A model generated the notes under the pieces. It searched no databases. It saw only the letters and a list, made by a program, of their open reading frames with translations, and was not told where the DNA came from. The translations under genes and the position numbers were made by a program. Positions 1 through 7,964 of a stretch of DNA of 64,000 bases are shown here, piece by piece. The DNA is from Candidatus Electrothrix rattekaaiensis. Lineage in GTDB: Bacteria > Desulfobacterota > Desulfobulbia > Desulfobulbales > Desulfobulbaceae. The DNA is taken from contig JAVQMD010000003.1 in assembly GCA_032595675.1 (NCBI GenBank), forward strand, positions 237,960 to 301,959, written 5' to 3'. How positions within the stretch are numbered: the stretch's first letter is position 1; every line of letters starts with the position of its first letter.

Positions 1-2
1 TG

Positions 3-284
3 GGTCGACCGATTGAAGGCTCCTATATCATGTCCTGCATACCGGCAGGAACCTACAAGTGGCAGGAGAATATTGTACCGACAATTGCTGTAAAAGCTGT
101 CCTTGCAGGATATGACTATGATGAAAAGCAGCAACACTCAAGAGACATATGTGAAATCGATAAAATTATACACTCCAACTTTGATTGGCTGAAAAAAAAC
201 GGGCACTCGAAATGGAGCAATGTGCGATTGAATGATAGATTAGCAGGCTGGGAAAAAAATCAATGTATTGATGATGCGCCATGA
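3..284 (+). CDS. C-terminal part of an unknown protein, cut by the window edge
   Basis: The reading frame is open from the first bases of the window and ends at TGA 282-284, so the true start lies upstream; an internal ATG at 30 has no ribosome-binding site. About 93 residues are visible, with a mixed hydrophobic stretch (IVPTIAVKAVLAG) followed by a charged, Trp-containing tail (FDWLKKNGHSKWSNVRL). I do not recognise the family. A terminator-like hairpin follows about 55 bases downstream, which supports this being a real 3' gene end. Confidence 0.5.
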   Translation, partial: GRPIEGSYIMSCIPAGTYKWQENIVPTIAVKAVLAGYDYDEKQQHSRDICEIDKIIHSNFDWLKKNGHSKWSNVRLNDRLAGWEKNQCIDDAP

Positions 285-338
285 TAGCCAATTCAGCTTC
301 CCTGTAGTACTCGACAAAAAGCAAAGCCCCCCTCTCTC

Positions 339-374
339 ACCGGGTTCGTGCTACGCACGTGACCCGGTTTTTTT
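339..374 (+). terminator. Rho-independent terminator
   Basis: The arms ACCGGGT-CGTG and CACG-ACCCGGT flank a short loop, and a run of seven T follows. It lies between the partial gene and the IS left end, just outside the 8-bp target duplication, so it probably terminates the partial upstream gene. Confidence 0.7.
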
Positions 375-378
375 CTTT

Positions 379-386
379 CCCTCATA
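379..386. repeat. 8-bp target-site duplication, left copy
   Basis: CCCTCATA immediately precedes the left inverted repeat of the IS66 element and is identical to 1995-2002 after the right inverted repeat. Confidence 0.9.
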
Positions 387-426
387 GTAACTACTCAGCC
401 AGCCGCCAAGCCTCTTGACAAAATCA

Positions 427-1923
427 ATGGGTGAAGATTATTCTGTTGTTATGAATTTCAGTATTCCCGATCATAAAGCAATCCGCAAGGCCTTCGCGGA
501 AGGAGAAGAAGCGGTTGTTACGCTGTTCGACAGCGTAACCGTACAGGTTGAAGAACTTGCCGCTCAGTTGGAAAAGCAGGCCGGAATGTTGAAGGATTTG
601 CAGGCCCGACTGTCGAAAAACAGCCGCAACAGCGGGAAACCGCCTTCAAGCGACGGATACAACAAACCGAACAGAACGAACAGCCTGAGAAAACCCGGTC
701 AAAAGCCGAACGGCGGGCAGCCCGGTCATAAGGGGCATACTCTTGAGCGGTCAGAAACCCCGGATCATACAGCAACGCATAAACCTGACGAATGTACAAA
801 CTGCCGGACGTCGCTTGAGGACGTCTCCGCCGTCGGAGAGGAGGAACGGCAGGTTTATGATATTCCGGCGATTCGAATTGAAGTAACCGCGCACCGGGCG
901 GAAATAAAGATCTGTCCTGGATGCGGAACTGAAAACCGGGGTGAATTCCCGGAAAGCGTCAAACGGGGCGTTAGATATGGCACAGGGGTAAAGACATGGG
1001 CCGCGTATTTCGGGAATCAGCATCATATTCCGCTTGAACGCACCGCACAAATTATTGAGGATCTGACCGGGCACGGAATTTCGGAGGGTTCGCTGCTCAA
1101 GGCTTCCGAAGAGCTTTCCGAGTGCGTTCGGCCCTCGACCGAGGCAACTGCGGAGCTTCTCCGTAATGCTGAGGTTCTGAATGCGGACGAAACCGGACTG
1201 CGTGTCAAAGGAAAACTTCATTGGCTGCATGTCGCTTCGTCGGACCTGCTCACTCATTATAACGTGCATGAAAAGCGAGGAAAAGAAGCGATGGATGCAG
1301 CTGGCATCCTCAGCGAATTCAAAGGCAAGATGGTGCATGATCACTTGAAATCGTACTTCGGATATAAAAAATGCCGTCATGGGCTGTGCAACTCGCACCA
1401 CCTTCGCGAGCTTGAATTCATAGGCAAACAGTATGAACAGGCATGGACCGGAGACATGGCCGACCTGCTGCTTGAGATAAAAGAGGCGGTCGAAAAACTG
1501 AAGCCGGATCGGGACAGTTTTGGCTCGGAAGAAATCGAAAACTTCGAGCGAAGGTACGATGAAATCGTCTGCCGGGGCTTCGCGGACAATCCCTTCACTC
1601 CGCCGAAAGAGAAAAAAAGAGGCCGGGTGAAGAAAACCCCGCCGCTCAACCTTTTAACAAGGCTTCGGGATTACAAAGCGGAGACCCTCGCCTTCATGTA
1701 CGATTTTCGGGTGCCGTTTGATAACAACGCAGCGGAAAGGGATGTGCGCATGATGAAGGTCAAGCAGAAGGTTTCGGGCTGCTTCCGAACTTTTGAAGGT
1801 GCGGAACGATTCGCCTGTATCCGGGGATATATCTCCACGGCCCGTAAGAATTCCCAGAATATTTTTGAGGCGATCAGAGATGCTTTCCTCGGAAATCCTT
1901 TTATTCCCGACGCAGCAGCATAA
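427..1923 (+). CDS. IS66-family transposase (TnpC type)
   Basis: DDE transposase that cuts and rejoins the IS ends. The N-terminus has a leucine-rich helix (VEELAAQLEKQAGMLKDLQARL), then the family's RNSGKPPSSD stretch and a GGQPGHKGH motif. A zinc-binding part with two CxxC pairs (CTNC, CPGC) follows. The catalytic core shows NADETGLRV (first Asp), MVHDHLKSYF (second Asp) and FDNNAAERDVRMMK (Glu), and the protein ends in the usual short tail after GYISTARKN. Length, about 498 residues, is normal for the family. A TTG at 415 and an ATG at 451 are alternative starts; none has a clear ribosome-binding site. No frameshift or missing catalytic residue is seen. Confidence 0.95.
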   Translation: MGEDYSVVMNFSIPDHKAIRKAFAEGEEAVVTLFDSVTVQVEELAAQLEKQAGMLKDLQARLSKNSRNSGKPPSSDGYNKPNRTNSLRKPGQKPNGGQPGHKGHTLERSETPDHTATHKPDECTNCRTSLEDVSAVGEEERQVYDIPAIRIEVTAHRAEIKICPGCGTENRGEFPESVKRGVRYGTGVKTWAAYFGNQHHIPLERTAQIIEDLTGHGISEGSLLKASEELSECVRPSTEATAELLRNAEVLNADETGLRVKGKLHWLHVASSDLLTHYNVHEKRGKEAMDAAGILSEFKGKMVHDHLKSYFGYKKCRHGLCNSHHLRELEFIGKQYEQAWTGDMADLLLEIKEAVEKLKPDRDSFGSEEIENFERRYDEIVCRGFADNPFTPPKEKKRGRVKKTPPLNLLTRLRDYKAETLAFMYDFRVPFDNNAAERDVRMMKVKQKVSGCFRTFEGAERFACIRGYISTARKNSQNIFEAIRDAFLGNPFIPDAAA

Positions 1924-1939
1924 AAAGTAAAAAACAGGA

Positions 1940-1977
1940 AAGGCCGTTTTCATCACTCCTGAAAGCGGCCTTTTTTA
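1940..1977 (+). terminator. Terminator at the end of the IS66 transposase gene
   Basis: The arms AAGGCCGTTTTCA and TGAAAGCGGCCTT (one wobble pair) form a 13-bp stem with a 7-base loop, followed by TTTTTT. It lies inside the IS just before the right inverted repeat. Confidence 0.8.
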
Positions 1978-1994
1978 TTGGGCTGAGTAGTTAC

Positions 1995-2002
1995 CCCTCA
2001 TA
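1995..2002. repeat. 8-bp target-site duplication, right copy
   Basis: CCCTCATA follows the right inverted repeat of the IS66 element; it matches the left flank at 379-386 exactly. Confidence 0.9.
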
Positions 2003-2271
2003 ACTCGAACTTCAGCCCACCTTCTGATCCCCCCCCAGCTCTTCTCTTTTCTCAATTTCCTCATCATCCCAACCTCTTCTTCTTGCTTCCATCTGATCTC
2101 CATCCTCTGTGTAAAAAAAATTGTACCTCAATACCAATTATGATATTATATAGAAAAGGATTACTATTTTCTCATGCGATGCGGTCGCAAATAATCCTAC
2201 TCAATAACCATATAAAAAAAGAAACTATGGCCTTATTTTTTTGATAGAGATTGATGCAAAAGGAGTTCGAA
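2003..2271. other. Intergenic stretch after the IS
   Basis: About 270 bases. The first part is C/T-rich and the second AT-rich, leading into the PilZ gene. No ORF, hairpin or repeat that I can support; a promoter for the PilZ gene presumably lies in the AT-rich half but no convincing -35/-10 pair is seen. Confidence 0.4.
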
Positions 2272-2691
2272 ATGAGTGTAAAAATAAAAAAACGTAAACA
2301 GGAACGAATCAATTTAATTGACTATATTGCAATCTTCATGGAAGATTGCTGCAACTATACTGGAACATTAAAAGAAATATCTCTTAACGGTTTAAGAGTG
2401 AACATTTGCCCCATAGGCTCGCAAATCATGGCAACGTCGCCTTCTTTACGAGATTATAAGCCATCGACTTGGCGCAAAAGAAAGTTCCGAATTGTTGTTT
2501 CCGAAAACATGCTCAGTAAGGAGGGGAAAGCAACATCTTATCCCAGGCTAAAAAATACGACCTACACGGTGACAGCATATCCACGCTGGCAACGAAAAGA
2601 AAATAATTTAATCGAAGTTGGATTTGAAATTCCAGAGAGTTCTGCTGACTGGAAGCTCTTTGTACAACAAAGAATATCAGACCCTCATTAG
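2272..2691 (+). CDS. PilZ-domain protein (c-di-GMP effector candidate)
   Basis: A short soluble protein of 139 residues built around one PilZ domain. The basic N-terminus (KIKKRKQER) stands where the RxxxR c-di-GMP-binding motif lies, and ISLNGLRV matches the D/NxSxxG second motif. A later YPRWQRKENNLIEVGFEI strand is typical of the barrel. The start is ATG 2272, because AAAAGGAG sits 6 bases upstream; earlier TTG/ATG codons at 2251 and 2254 precede that site. It resembles a second PilZ protein at 19037 in length and in its end (SADWKLFVQ versus STEWKNFID), suggesting paralogues. Its partner is unknown. An IS66 insertion lies just upstream and may affect its promoter. Confidence 0.75.
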   Translation: MSVKIKKRKQERINLIDYIAIFMEDCCNYTGTLKEISLNGLRVNICPIGSQIMATSPSLRDYKPSTWRKRKFRIVVSENMLSKEGKATSYPRLKNTTYTVTAYPRWQRKENNLIEVGFEIPESSADWKLFVQQRISDPH

Positions 2692-3001
2692 GTGAAGGCA
2701 CCCAAGTTATCGAACTGATATTCCCGACCTCATAACACGATATCCCAAACACCGTAACTTTCCCCTGGGAGGGGTCACATTTTTCCTTCCGCCACAATAA
2801 AAAAAGTTTTTTTGGAATAAAATAACCTTATCAATGAGATACATTCCATCACAAAAAGATTGACGTGGACATTCAAGTATGATTTCTTGATATATATATC
2901 AACTTATCGTATTGAGCTTTATTCAAACATTATAAACTTAAAAGTGCTCCCCCGGGCATGCGGCTAGGACCAAACTTCGAAGTAACAGTGACGCACACCT
3001 C
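2692..3001. other. AT-rich intergenic stretch
   Basis: About 310 bases between the PilZ gene and the Cys/Lys-rich orphan. A small CCCCT/AGGGG hairpin lies near 2763-2775 but has no T run. No ORF or known RNA motif is supported. Confidence 0.35.
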
Positions 3002-3538
3002 ATGTTCCCCAGAAGCTTAATTTACAGAAAAATGAAAAAAGAAAATACGTTACAATTAAAAAATGAAGAGGATTATAATCAAAAAATTATTCAATTAATA
3101 TACTCATGCCCTTGCAATCAAAAAAAAATAACTTGCCCGCTAGGGGATATAAGAACAAAAGATTTTAAAAAAAAAATAAAGTGGTTAAAAAGCCTATCGT
3201 TAGCCACAAAAAAAACAATATATGAGTACCATTTGATATGCTATCTCAAAAAAAAATCAACAACAAAAGAATTATTTCTCAATACACATCAAGAAAAAAA
3301 TATAAATATCATAGTATCTGACAAATCCAAAAGCATGGCATCAAAATGCAAAAAAAAAATATCTTGCCTAGAAAAAAAAGGGGGGGGGATTTGCCACGCA
3401 AAAAAATGCATCCTTGAGTCAGCACTCTACGTAATATTTAATAATCAAGAATGCTGTAATTACCATTATTCAATTGGTGGGAACTCTTTTTGTGGCTGCC
3501 CTGTACGCAAAGAAATTTTCAAAAAATATAAAGTATAG
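3002..3538 (+). CDS. AT-rich Lys/Cys-rich orphan protein
   Basis: I do not recognise this 178-residue protein. It is very rich in Lys and has about twelve Cys, with CPCNQKKITCPLG near residue 36, CLEKKGGGICHAKKC near 120-135 and CGCP near the end, a pattern that could bind metal. The base composition is far richer in A/T than the neighbours, which suggests a foreign origin. The frame runs through several A7-A10 tracts and an A8G9 tract at 3372-3388, so small slips would break it. The start is uncertain: ATG 3002 or ATG 3032, neither with a good ribosome-binding site. It runs toward the DUF3999 gene with only 5 bases between stop codons. Confidence 0.5.
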   Translation: MFPRSLIYRKMKKENTLQLKNEEDYNQKIIQLIYSCPCNQKKITCPLGDIRTKDFKKKIKWLKSLSLATKKTIYEYHLICYLKKKSTTKELFLNTHQEKNINIIVSDKSKSMASKCKKKISCLEKKGGGICHAKKCILESALYVIFNNQECCNYHYSIGGNSFCGCPVRKEIFKKYKV

Positions 3539-3543
3539 AACGC

Positions 3544-5007
3544 TTACGCACCCTGCGGAGGTTGCTGCCCGTTCATCTCCTTATACAGCTTCAAGGCCAT
3601 CATCCCGACAACCAGCACCCCGGAAACCAAGACCACCCAGAGTAACCAACGACGCCAAGGCAATTCCTCAGCAGCTTGAAGCCTTGCCTCGCCCCCGAGG
3701 ATTTTCTGTGGCCCAGCCTGTGCAGGCGCAACCAGCTTTTTTTCACGCTCCGGATCAACGGCCTTGAGAAGGCGATCCACTTGGGAGCGTGCTGCTCCCA
3801 AACCGGCACGTCCGTAGGCCACAGTGTACGGTTTCTCTCCCTGCGCCAGAAAAAGCAGTTGGCCGGGCAACCAGCCCAATTCCAGAGTCGGAGCCTGATG
3901 AATACCGCTGTTGTCCGCAAGCTCCAGCAGCCAATACCGGTCAGTGGTGCGGTTAATGGCGAGCTTCTCACTCTCCATGTCAACCTCTTCAACGGTCAGC
4001 CGATAGGCCAGCAAGGAGGCCCGTCGCTTCCAGGAGACTTTTTCATCCGTTCTGGAAAACACCGCGATCTGAGACAGGGAATTCTGTTCCGGCAGGAGGA
4101 TTTTGAGCTGATCTACCGGAAAAAAACCTTTGCTGTCATACAGATATCTCGCTGCCCCCTGCTCGGTTGCAGGTAGGGCTTTACCGGCCAGCGTAAGCAC
4201 CGTGCGAGGATGAACTTGCTCTTCCCTATTATATCCAGCCTTAACCGCAGTTAATCTCATTCCTTCTTTGCCGACAGGCCAAGACAGACGGAGGTAGGTC
4301 TTTTGATGAATGCCTCGGGGCACAATAATCCTATTGCGGAACAGGGTATGACCACCGAAACGAAGTTCCGCCAAAGCCGCCGACTGGACCTGTACATGCC
4401 AGTTATTCAAATCATCACTGCTGTCCAATCGTACCGAGGTGGAAAACTGCTCCCCCTGTCCTTCCCAGGCAAGCTCAAGCCAGTCCGCAGGCTGCTCCAA
4501 GCCACTGGTATCGAGGATATAGGCTGTAACGACCTCGCTACTTTTCCCAGAAGCATCCTGGCGAATATCAATAATGGTTCCTTGGCTGTTGGTGGCGATG
4601 TGGAGATCAGGAGGAGAGCTGCCGGTCCCCTGCGTATCGTTGAGCAGAGGAAAAAAGGGCAAAGCCTGTGCCGGTCGTTTTGTCTCCTTGCTGACCTGGG
4701 GTCGGAGGAGATGAGCCACTGTATGGCTGGCGTTAAACACCCGCAGGTCGCCGAGGTCCGCTCTGGTACAGCCCTGATAAACAGCCGCCGGTATATTCAG
4801 ACCGTAAATGGCATTATTGCCGCTGATTGACAGGTCCATGCCGTAGGCAAAATCATCGCGCTGCAAGGGTCGGTTGTCATCACTTCCACCGGCTTGAACA
4901 GGAGTACTGCATATAAGGATAAGGAATAGGATAAAAAGTAGGAGCAATTCATGAATTGCCCCTACAGTACCGGCAAAATCTACCATAACCTTTTGTAACA
5001 ATTTCAT
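3544..5007 (-). CDS. DUF3999 family membrane-anchored periplasmic protein
   Basis: A 487-residue protein with an N-terminal hydrophobic export segment (about residues 18-38, ending TPVQA), a large beta-rich extracytoplasmic part starting RPLQRDDFAYGMDL, and a single C-terminal membrane helix near 454-475. This matches the DUF3999 family, whose function is not established. It overlaps the DUF2339 gene by 4 bases (ATGA), and these two families are known to be paired, so they probably form one envelope complex. A 28-bp palindrome at 4938-4965 lies inside the signal-peptide coding sequence and supplies residues GAIHEL, an oddity not expected in this family. Confidence 0.75.
   Translation of the reverse strand: MKLLQKVMVDFAGTVGAIHELLLLFILFLILICSTPVQAGGSDDNRPLQRDDFAYGMDLSISGNNAIYGLNIPAAVYQGCTRADLGDLRVFNASHTVAHLLRPQVSKETKRPAQALPFFPLLNDTQGTGSSPPDLHIATNSQGTIIDIRQDASGKSSEVVTAYILDTSGLEQPADWLELAWEGQGEQFSTSVRLDSSDDLNNWHVQVQSAALAELRFGGHTLFRNRIIVPRGIHQKTYLRLSWPVGKEGMRLTAVKAGYNREEQVHPRTVLTLAGKALPATEQGAARYLYDSKGFFPVDQLKILLPEQNSLSQIAVFSRTDEKVSWKRRASLLAYRLTVEEVDMESEKLAINRTTDRYWLLELADNSGIHQAPTLELGWLPGQLLFLAQGEKPYTVAYGRAGLGAARSQVDRLLKAVDPEREKKLVAPAQAGPQKILGGEARLQAAEELPWRRWLLWVVLVSGVLVVGMMALKLYKEMNGQQPPQGA
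4938..4965. repeat. GTAGGGGC-type palindrome inside the DUF3999 signal-peptide sequence
   Basis: A 28-bp near-perfect palindrome (one mismatch): left arm GTAGGAGCAATTCA, right arm TGAATTGCCCCTAC. The core recurs at 31564-31585, and related elements with the same GTAGGGGC edge are at 27171, 31619 and 31921, so it belongs to a dispersed palindrome family. Confidence 0.7.
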
Positions 5008-7805
5008 GATACCTCCTCCTGTTCGATCCGCGCAGGGGGTAAGGGAGCAAAATAGCCGATGATCATTAGCAGAACACCGACGGCTAAAAAGGAGACAATT
5101 CGTTCCACAGTACCGCTGTTCGCCAGATCAACCAAGAAAAGCTTAATCACTGTAATCCCGACCAACCCTGCCCCGATCAACCAAAGGACACGGTTTTTCA
5201 AACGATGGGCTGTTACCATCAGAATCAAAGAAAGTGCGCTCCAGAAAATGGAAACCGCAGCCTGATACAGGCGGGAGTCAAACATGGCATCCGCAACAAA
5301 GGGCACCTCGCCGAAATGATGGACAGAACGGGCCAGGGCCGCATTAAGCCAAAGGAAAGCTGTTGCTCCGCCCGGAACAGTAAAAAAACGCAACGGAATC
5401 CGGGCTCCGACATAGTTCCGGCGCAGCAGCAGCCAACGGCAAATAATGAGGAACACTATCAGCTGACTCAGCTCCAGCGGATTGAAAAACGGAACAAAGG
5501 GTAAGGGCGCGGCATTGCCCGGACTGCGCAGCGCACTGATCACCAGCCAGAGCCAGAGCAGAACCGCGATCACGCCTGATCCCTGCTTCTGATACTGCGC
5601 GGCATAATCGGAAAGCGGCCAATACCGGTTAAGGTGACTGCTCTGCACAAGCTGAAGCAGGGCAAGTGGAACCAAGGCCCAGACAATCAGCTCCCAGGTA
5701 TCGTGCCGACCTCCGAAAACGCGCACCATCCAGACAGCTTCGGAAGTCAGGACAAGGACAAACAGAAGGTAGCCACCGATATGGGTGAAACAGAGAAGCC
5801 GCTCGGAGAGCAGGCCACGGCCTTGAGACAGGCAGTAATGGAGTAGACCGAAAGTGACAGGCCAGACCAGCCAGCCCAGTTGGGCAAAAAGATGTTTGCC
5901 CGGATAAAAAAAGCCCTGCAGAATCGTATCCGGTACAAGACATACCATGAGCGGCAGCAGAAGCAAGCTCGGCCAAGCCGCTATGGGCCAGGAAATCCTT
6001 CTCGCTAGGGTCATCATGACGGCACAGCTCAATCCGGCCAGGAGCAGGACTGCATAATCATGATAAAAATAAGGAACCTGATACCCCAGTTCATCAATGC
6101 CTGCTCCGAACCACCAGATAATGCCCCAGAAAAAGAGGAGGTAATGGTGATATCGTTCCAAGCTGCGCAGATTATCGGCCCGGTACAGGTACCAGGAGGA
6201 AAACAGGGCGGACAGGCTGACGATGACAGCACCGGAATAGGTACCGTTGAACAGCAGGATACGCTCGTCATAGACATGGCCTGCTGTCAGGAAAAATATA
6301 CCGGCAGCCAGTTGAAGCAGCAAACCAAAATTCCGGGGAAGTATCCGGTTCTGCCGCACGCCCAGCCAGATAAGAGCTGCTCCTTCCATAGCCCAAGTCA
6401 CAGCTGTCCATCTGCCGCTTAGGGCCAGGGGCACAGCCAGAGTGACAAAGACGATGCCCAGGGCGAGAAAGGCCTCGGTCAGGGTGCGCATCCCCTGTCG
6501 CAGCCGCTCATTGCCCTTATTCCAGAGAAAGCGTGCCAAACCAATATAAAACAGACTGACCAGCAGCGCACTGATTGCCAGCCCGTATTGTATATCCTTG
6601 ACCAAGGCTGTCTGGAGAGAAAAGCAGATAATCGGGGTTCCGAAAACTAGGGTGCCGTCCACATAGCCACGTAATTTAGGAGGCTGGCGAAAGGCAAACA
6701 ACACCCCGATAAAGGTGAACATCAAAAAGAAAAGGACAAGGAAGGGTTCTGTAGAGGCGAAATAGCGGGCCTTATAGCTGCTCACCCCCCAAAAACTACC
6801 GATCCCCAGAGTGAAGAAAAAACCGAGCAAATTCAGCTCCCGCCAAGCCTTAAACCAAGCAATGATCAGGATACCGGCATTAAGCAAGGCATAATAACTG
6901 AACAGAGCCACATGGTTGCCGCTGCCGCTGGAAAGTAGGACCGGGGCCAAAAAACCGCCAGTTGCCCCGAACAGGGCAAGCGACTTGGCATCCTGGAGCA
7001 AGGCTAGGGCCGCAGAGGTGCAGACCAATCCCAGCATCAAGGCAAAAGCCAAGGCCGCCGGTAACAGATGGTATAACTTAAACGCTGCAAAAACATCAAG
7101 AAACAACAGGCCGATCCCGCCACCCTGCATCAACAGGGCAAAACCGCTTCGTTGCAGCCGCAAGTGCCAACCAAAGAGCAGCATGGCAATCCCTGCCAAG
7201 GCCACACCCAGCAGGCGCAACTCAAGAGGTAACATGCTGTGGTCGGCAGCATATTTAAGGAGAAAAGAAACCCCGAAGAAAAGAACCAGCAGGCCCACTC
7301 GCAACACCACATTACCCTGGGTGAAAAATCTCTGCACATAGGCGATTGCCCGTTCAACCGGATCAGATGTCGGCGACGCACTGGGGGGTGGTGGGGGAGT
7401 AACAAAGGAAGGATTACTTACCGGCTTATCAGGAGAAGCCTGAAGCCTTCCCGGGCGGCTCCGCTCCTGCTCGCTCTGCTTTTCCTCTACTTTATCATCG
7501 AGTGCGTCGTCCGCTGTTGTCTCAACCGGAGTAAATATTACCTCCGACTTTGCAGCTTCAGCTTTCTGATAAGCTTGATGAACTGCGCTCTGTTCCTTCT
7601 GCTCCTTTATCGGAGAGTCAGCAGCAGCGACAGGTTGTTCAGGTGCTTTTTCAAAAGAGCGGAGCAGAGCTTCATGCTTCTCCAGTCGCTTTTCCATGCG
7701 TTTGAGCAGCTTTTTCTGTGCCGAGGTTCTGACCAGGAGAAATACCAGTGCGATCCCGACAAACAGAATACCGCCAATAATGATAATGATGATCGTTTCG
7801 ATCAT
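5004..7805 (-). CDS. DUF2339 polytopic membrane protein
   Basis: A 933-residue protein. An N-terminal membrane helix (residues 3-25) is followed by a charged coiled-coil stretch (KKLLKRMEKRLEKHE) and a Pro-rich linker up to about residue 150. The rest is a long series of more than twenty hydrophobic segments, with FFGVSFLLKYAADHSMLPLE marking the start of the DUF2339 domain. The role of DUF2339 proteins is not known. The downstream DUF3999 gene overlaps the stop by 4 bases, so translation is probably coupled and the pair likely works together in the inner membrane. The start ATG at 7805 directly precedes the membrane helix. Confidence 0.8.
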   Translation of the reverse strand: MIETIIIIIIGGILFVGIALVFLLVRTSAQKKLLKRMEKRLEKHEALLRSFEKAPEQPVAAADSPIKEQKEQSAVHQAYQKAEAAKSEVIFTPVETTADDALDDKVEEKQSEQERSRPGRLQASPDKPVSNPSFVTPPPPPSASPTSDPVERAIAYVQRFFTQGNVVLRVGLLVLFFGVSFLLKYAADHSMLPLELRLLGVALAGIAMLLFGWHLRLQRSGFALLMQGGGIGLLFLDVFAAFKLYHLLPAALAFALMLGLVCTSAALALLQDAKSLALFGATGGFLAPVLLSSGSGNHVALFSYYALLNAGILIIAWFKAWRELNLLGFFFTLGIGSFWGVSSYKARYFASTEPFLVLFFLMFTFIGVLFAFRQPPKLRGYVDGTLVFGTPIICFSLQTALVKDIQYGLAISALLVSLFYIGLARFLWNKGNERLRQGMRTLTEAFLALGIVFVTLAVPLALSGRWTAVTWAMEGAALIWLGVRQNRILPRNFGLLLQLAAGIFFLTAGHVYDERILLFNGTYSGAVIVSLSALFSSWYLYRADNLRSLERYHHYLLFFWGIIWWFGAGIDELGYQVPYFYHDYAVLLLAGLSCAVMMTLARRISWPIAAWPSLLLLPLMVCLVPDTILQGFFYPGKHLFAQLGWLVWPVTFGLLHYCLSQGRGLLSERLLCFTHIGGYLLFVLVLTSEAVWMVRVFGGRHDTWELIVWALVPLALLQLVQSSHLNRYWPLSDYAAQYQKQGSGVIAVLLWLWLVISALRSPGNAAPLPFVPFFNPLELSQLIVFLIICRWLLLRRNYVGARIPLRFFTVPGGATAFLWLNAALARSVHHFGEVPFVADAMFDSRLYQAAVSIFWSALSLILMVTAHRLKNRVLWLIGAGLVGITVIKLFLVDLANSGTVERIVSFLAVGVLLMIIGYFAPLPPARIEQEEVS

Positions 7806-7964
7806 GTCCGCTGTCCTCTCCTCTTCTTGCAGTTCTCAGGAAAACGGAGCTGATCCGCCTGCCTCCTCATTGTCTTCCTACTCTTCCTACTATACCAGAA
7901 ATGACTGCCTGACCGGAACCTTGTTTTTCTCTCCAACCACCGCCCTCTCCGATCCTGACAGACC

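Larger units (their letters stand above)
387..1994 (+). mobile_element. Complete IS66-family insertion sequence (1608 bp)
   Basis: The ends are perfect 14-bp inverted repeats: GTAACTACTCAGCC at 387-400 and its reverse complement at 1981-1994. Both ends are flanked by the same 8 bases, CCCTCATA (379-386 and 1995-2002). An 8-bp target duplication is the length known for IS66 elements. The element carries one transposase gene and its own terminator, with no tnpA/tnpB accessory genes, as in the single-ORF ISBst12 subgroup. Intact ends and an undiverged duplication suggest a recent and possibly still active copy. Confidence 0.93.

Noticed and set aside
2930..3001. c-di-GMP riboswitch near the AT-rich orphan
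   Set aside because: A short TGACGCACA-like piece drew attention, but the two stems and conserved junction of such a riboswitch are not found.
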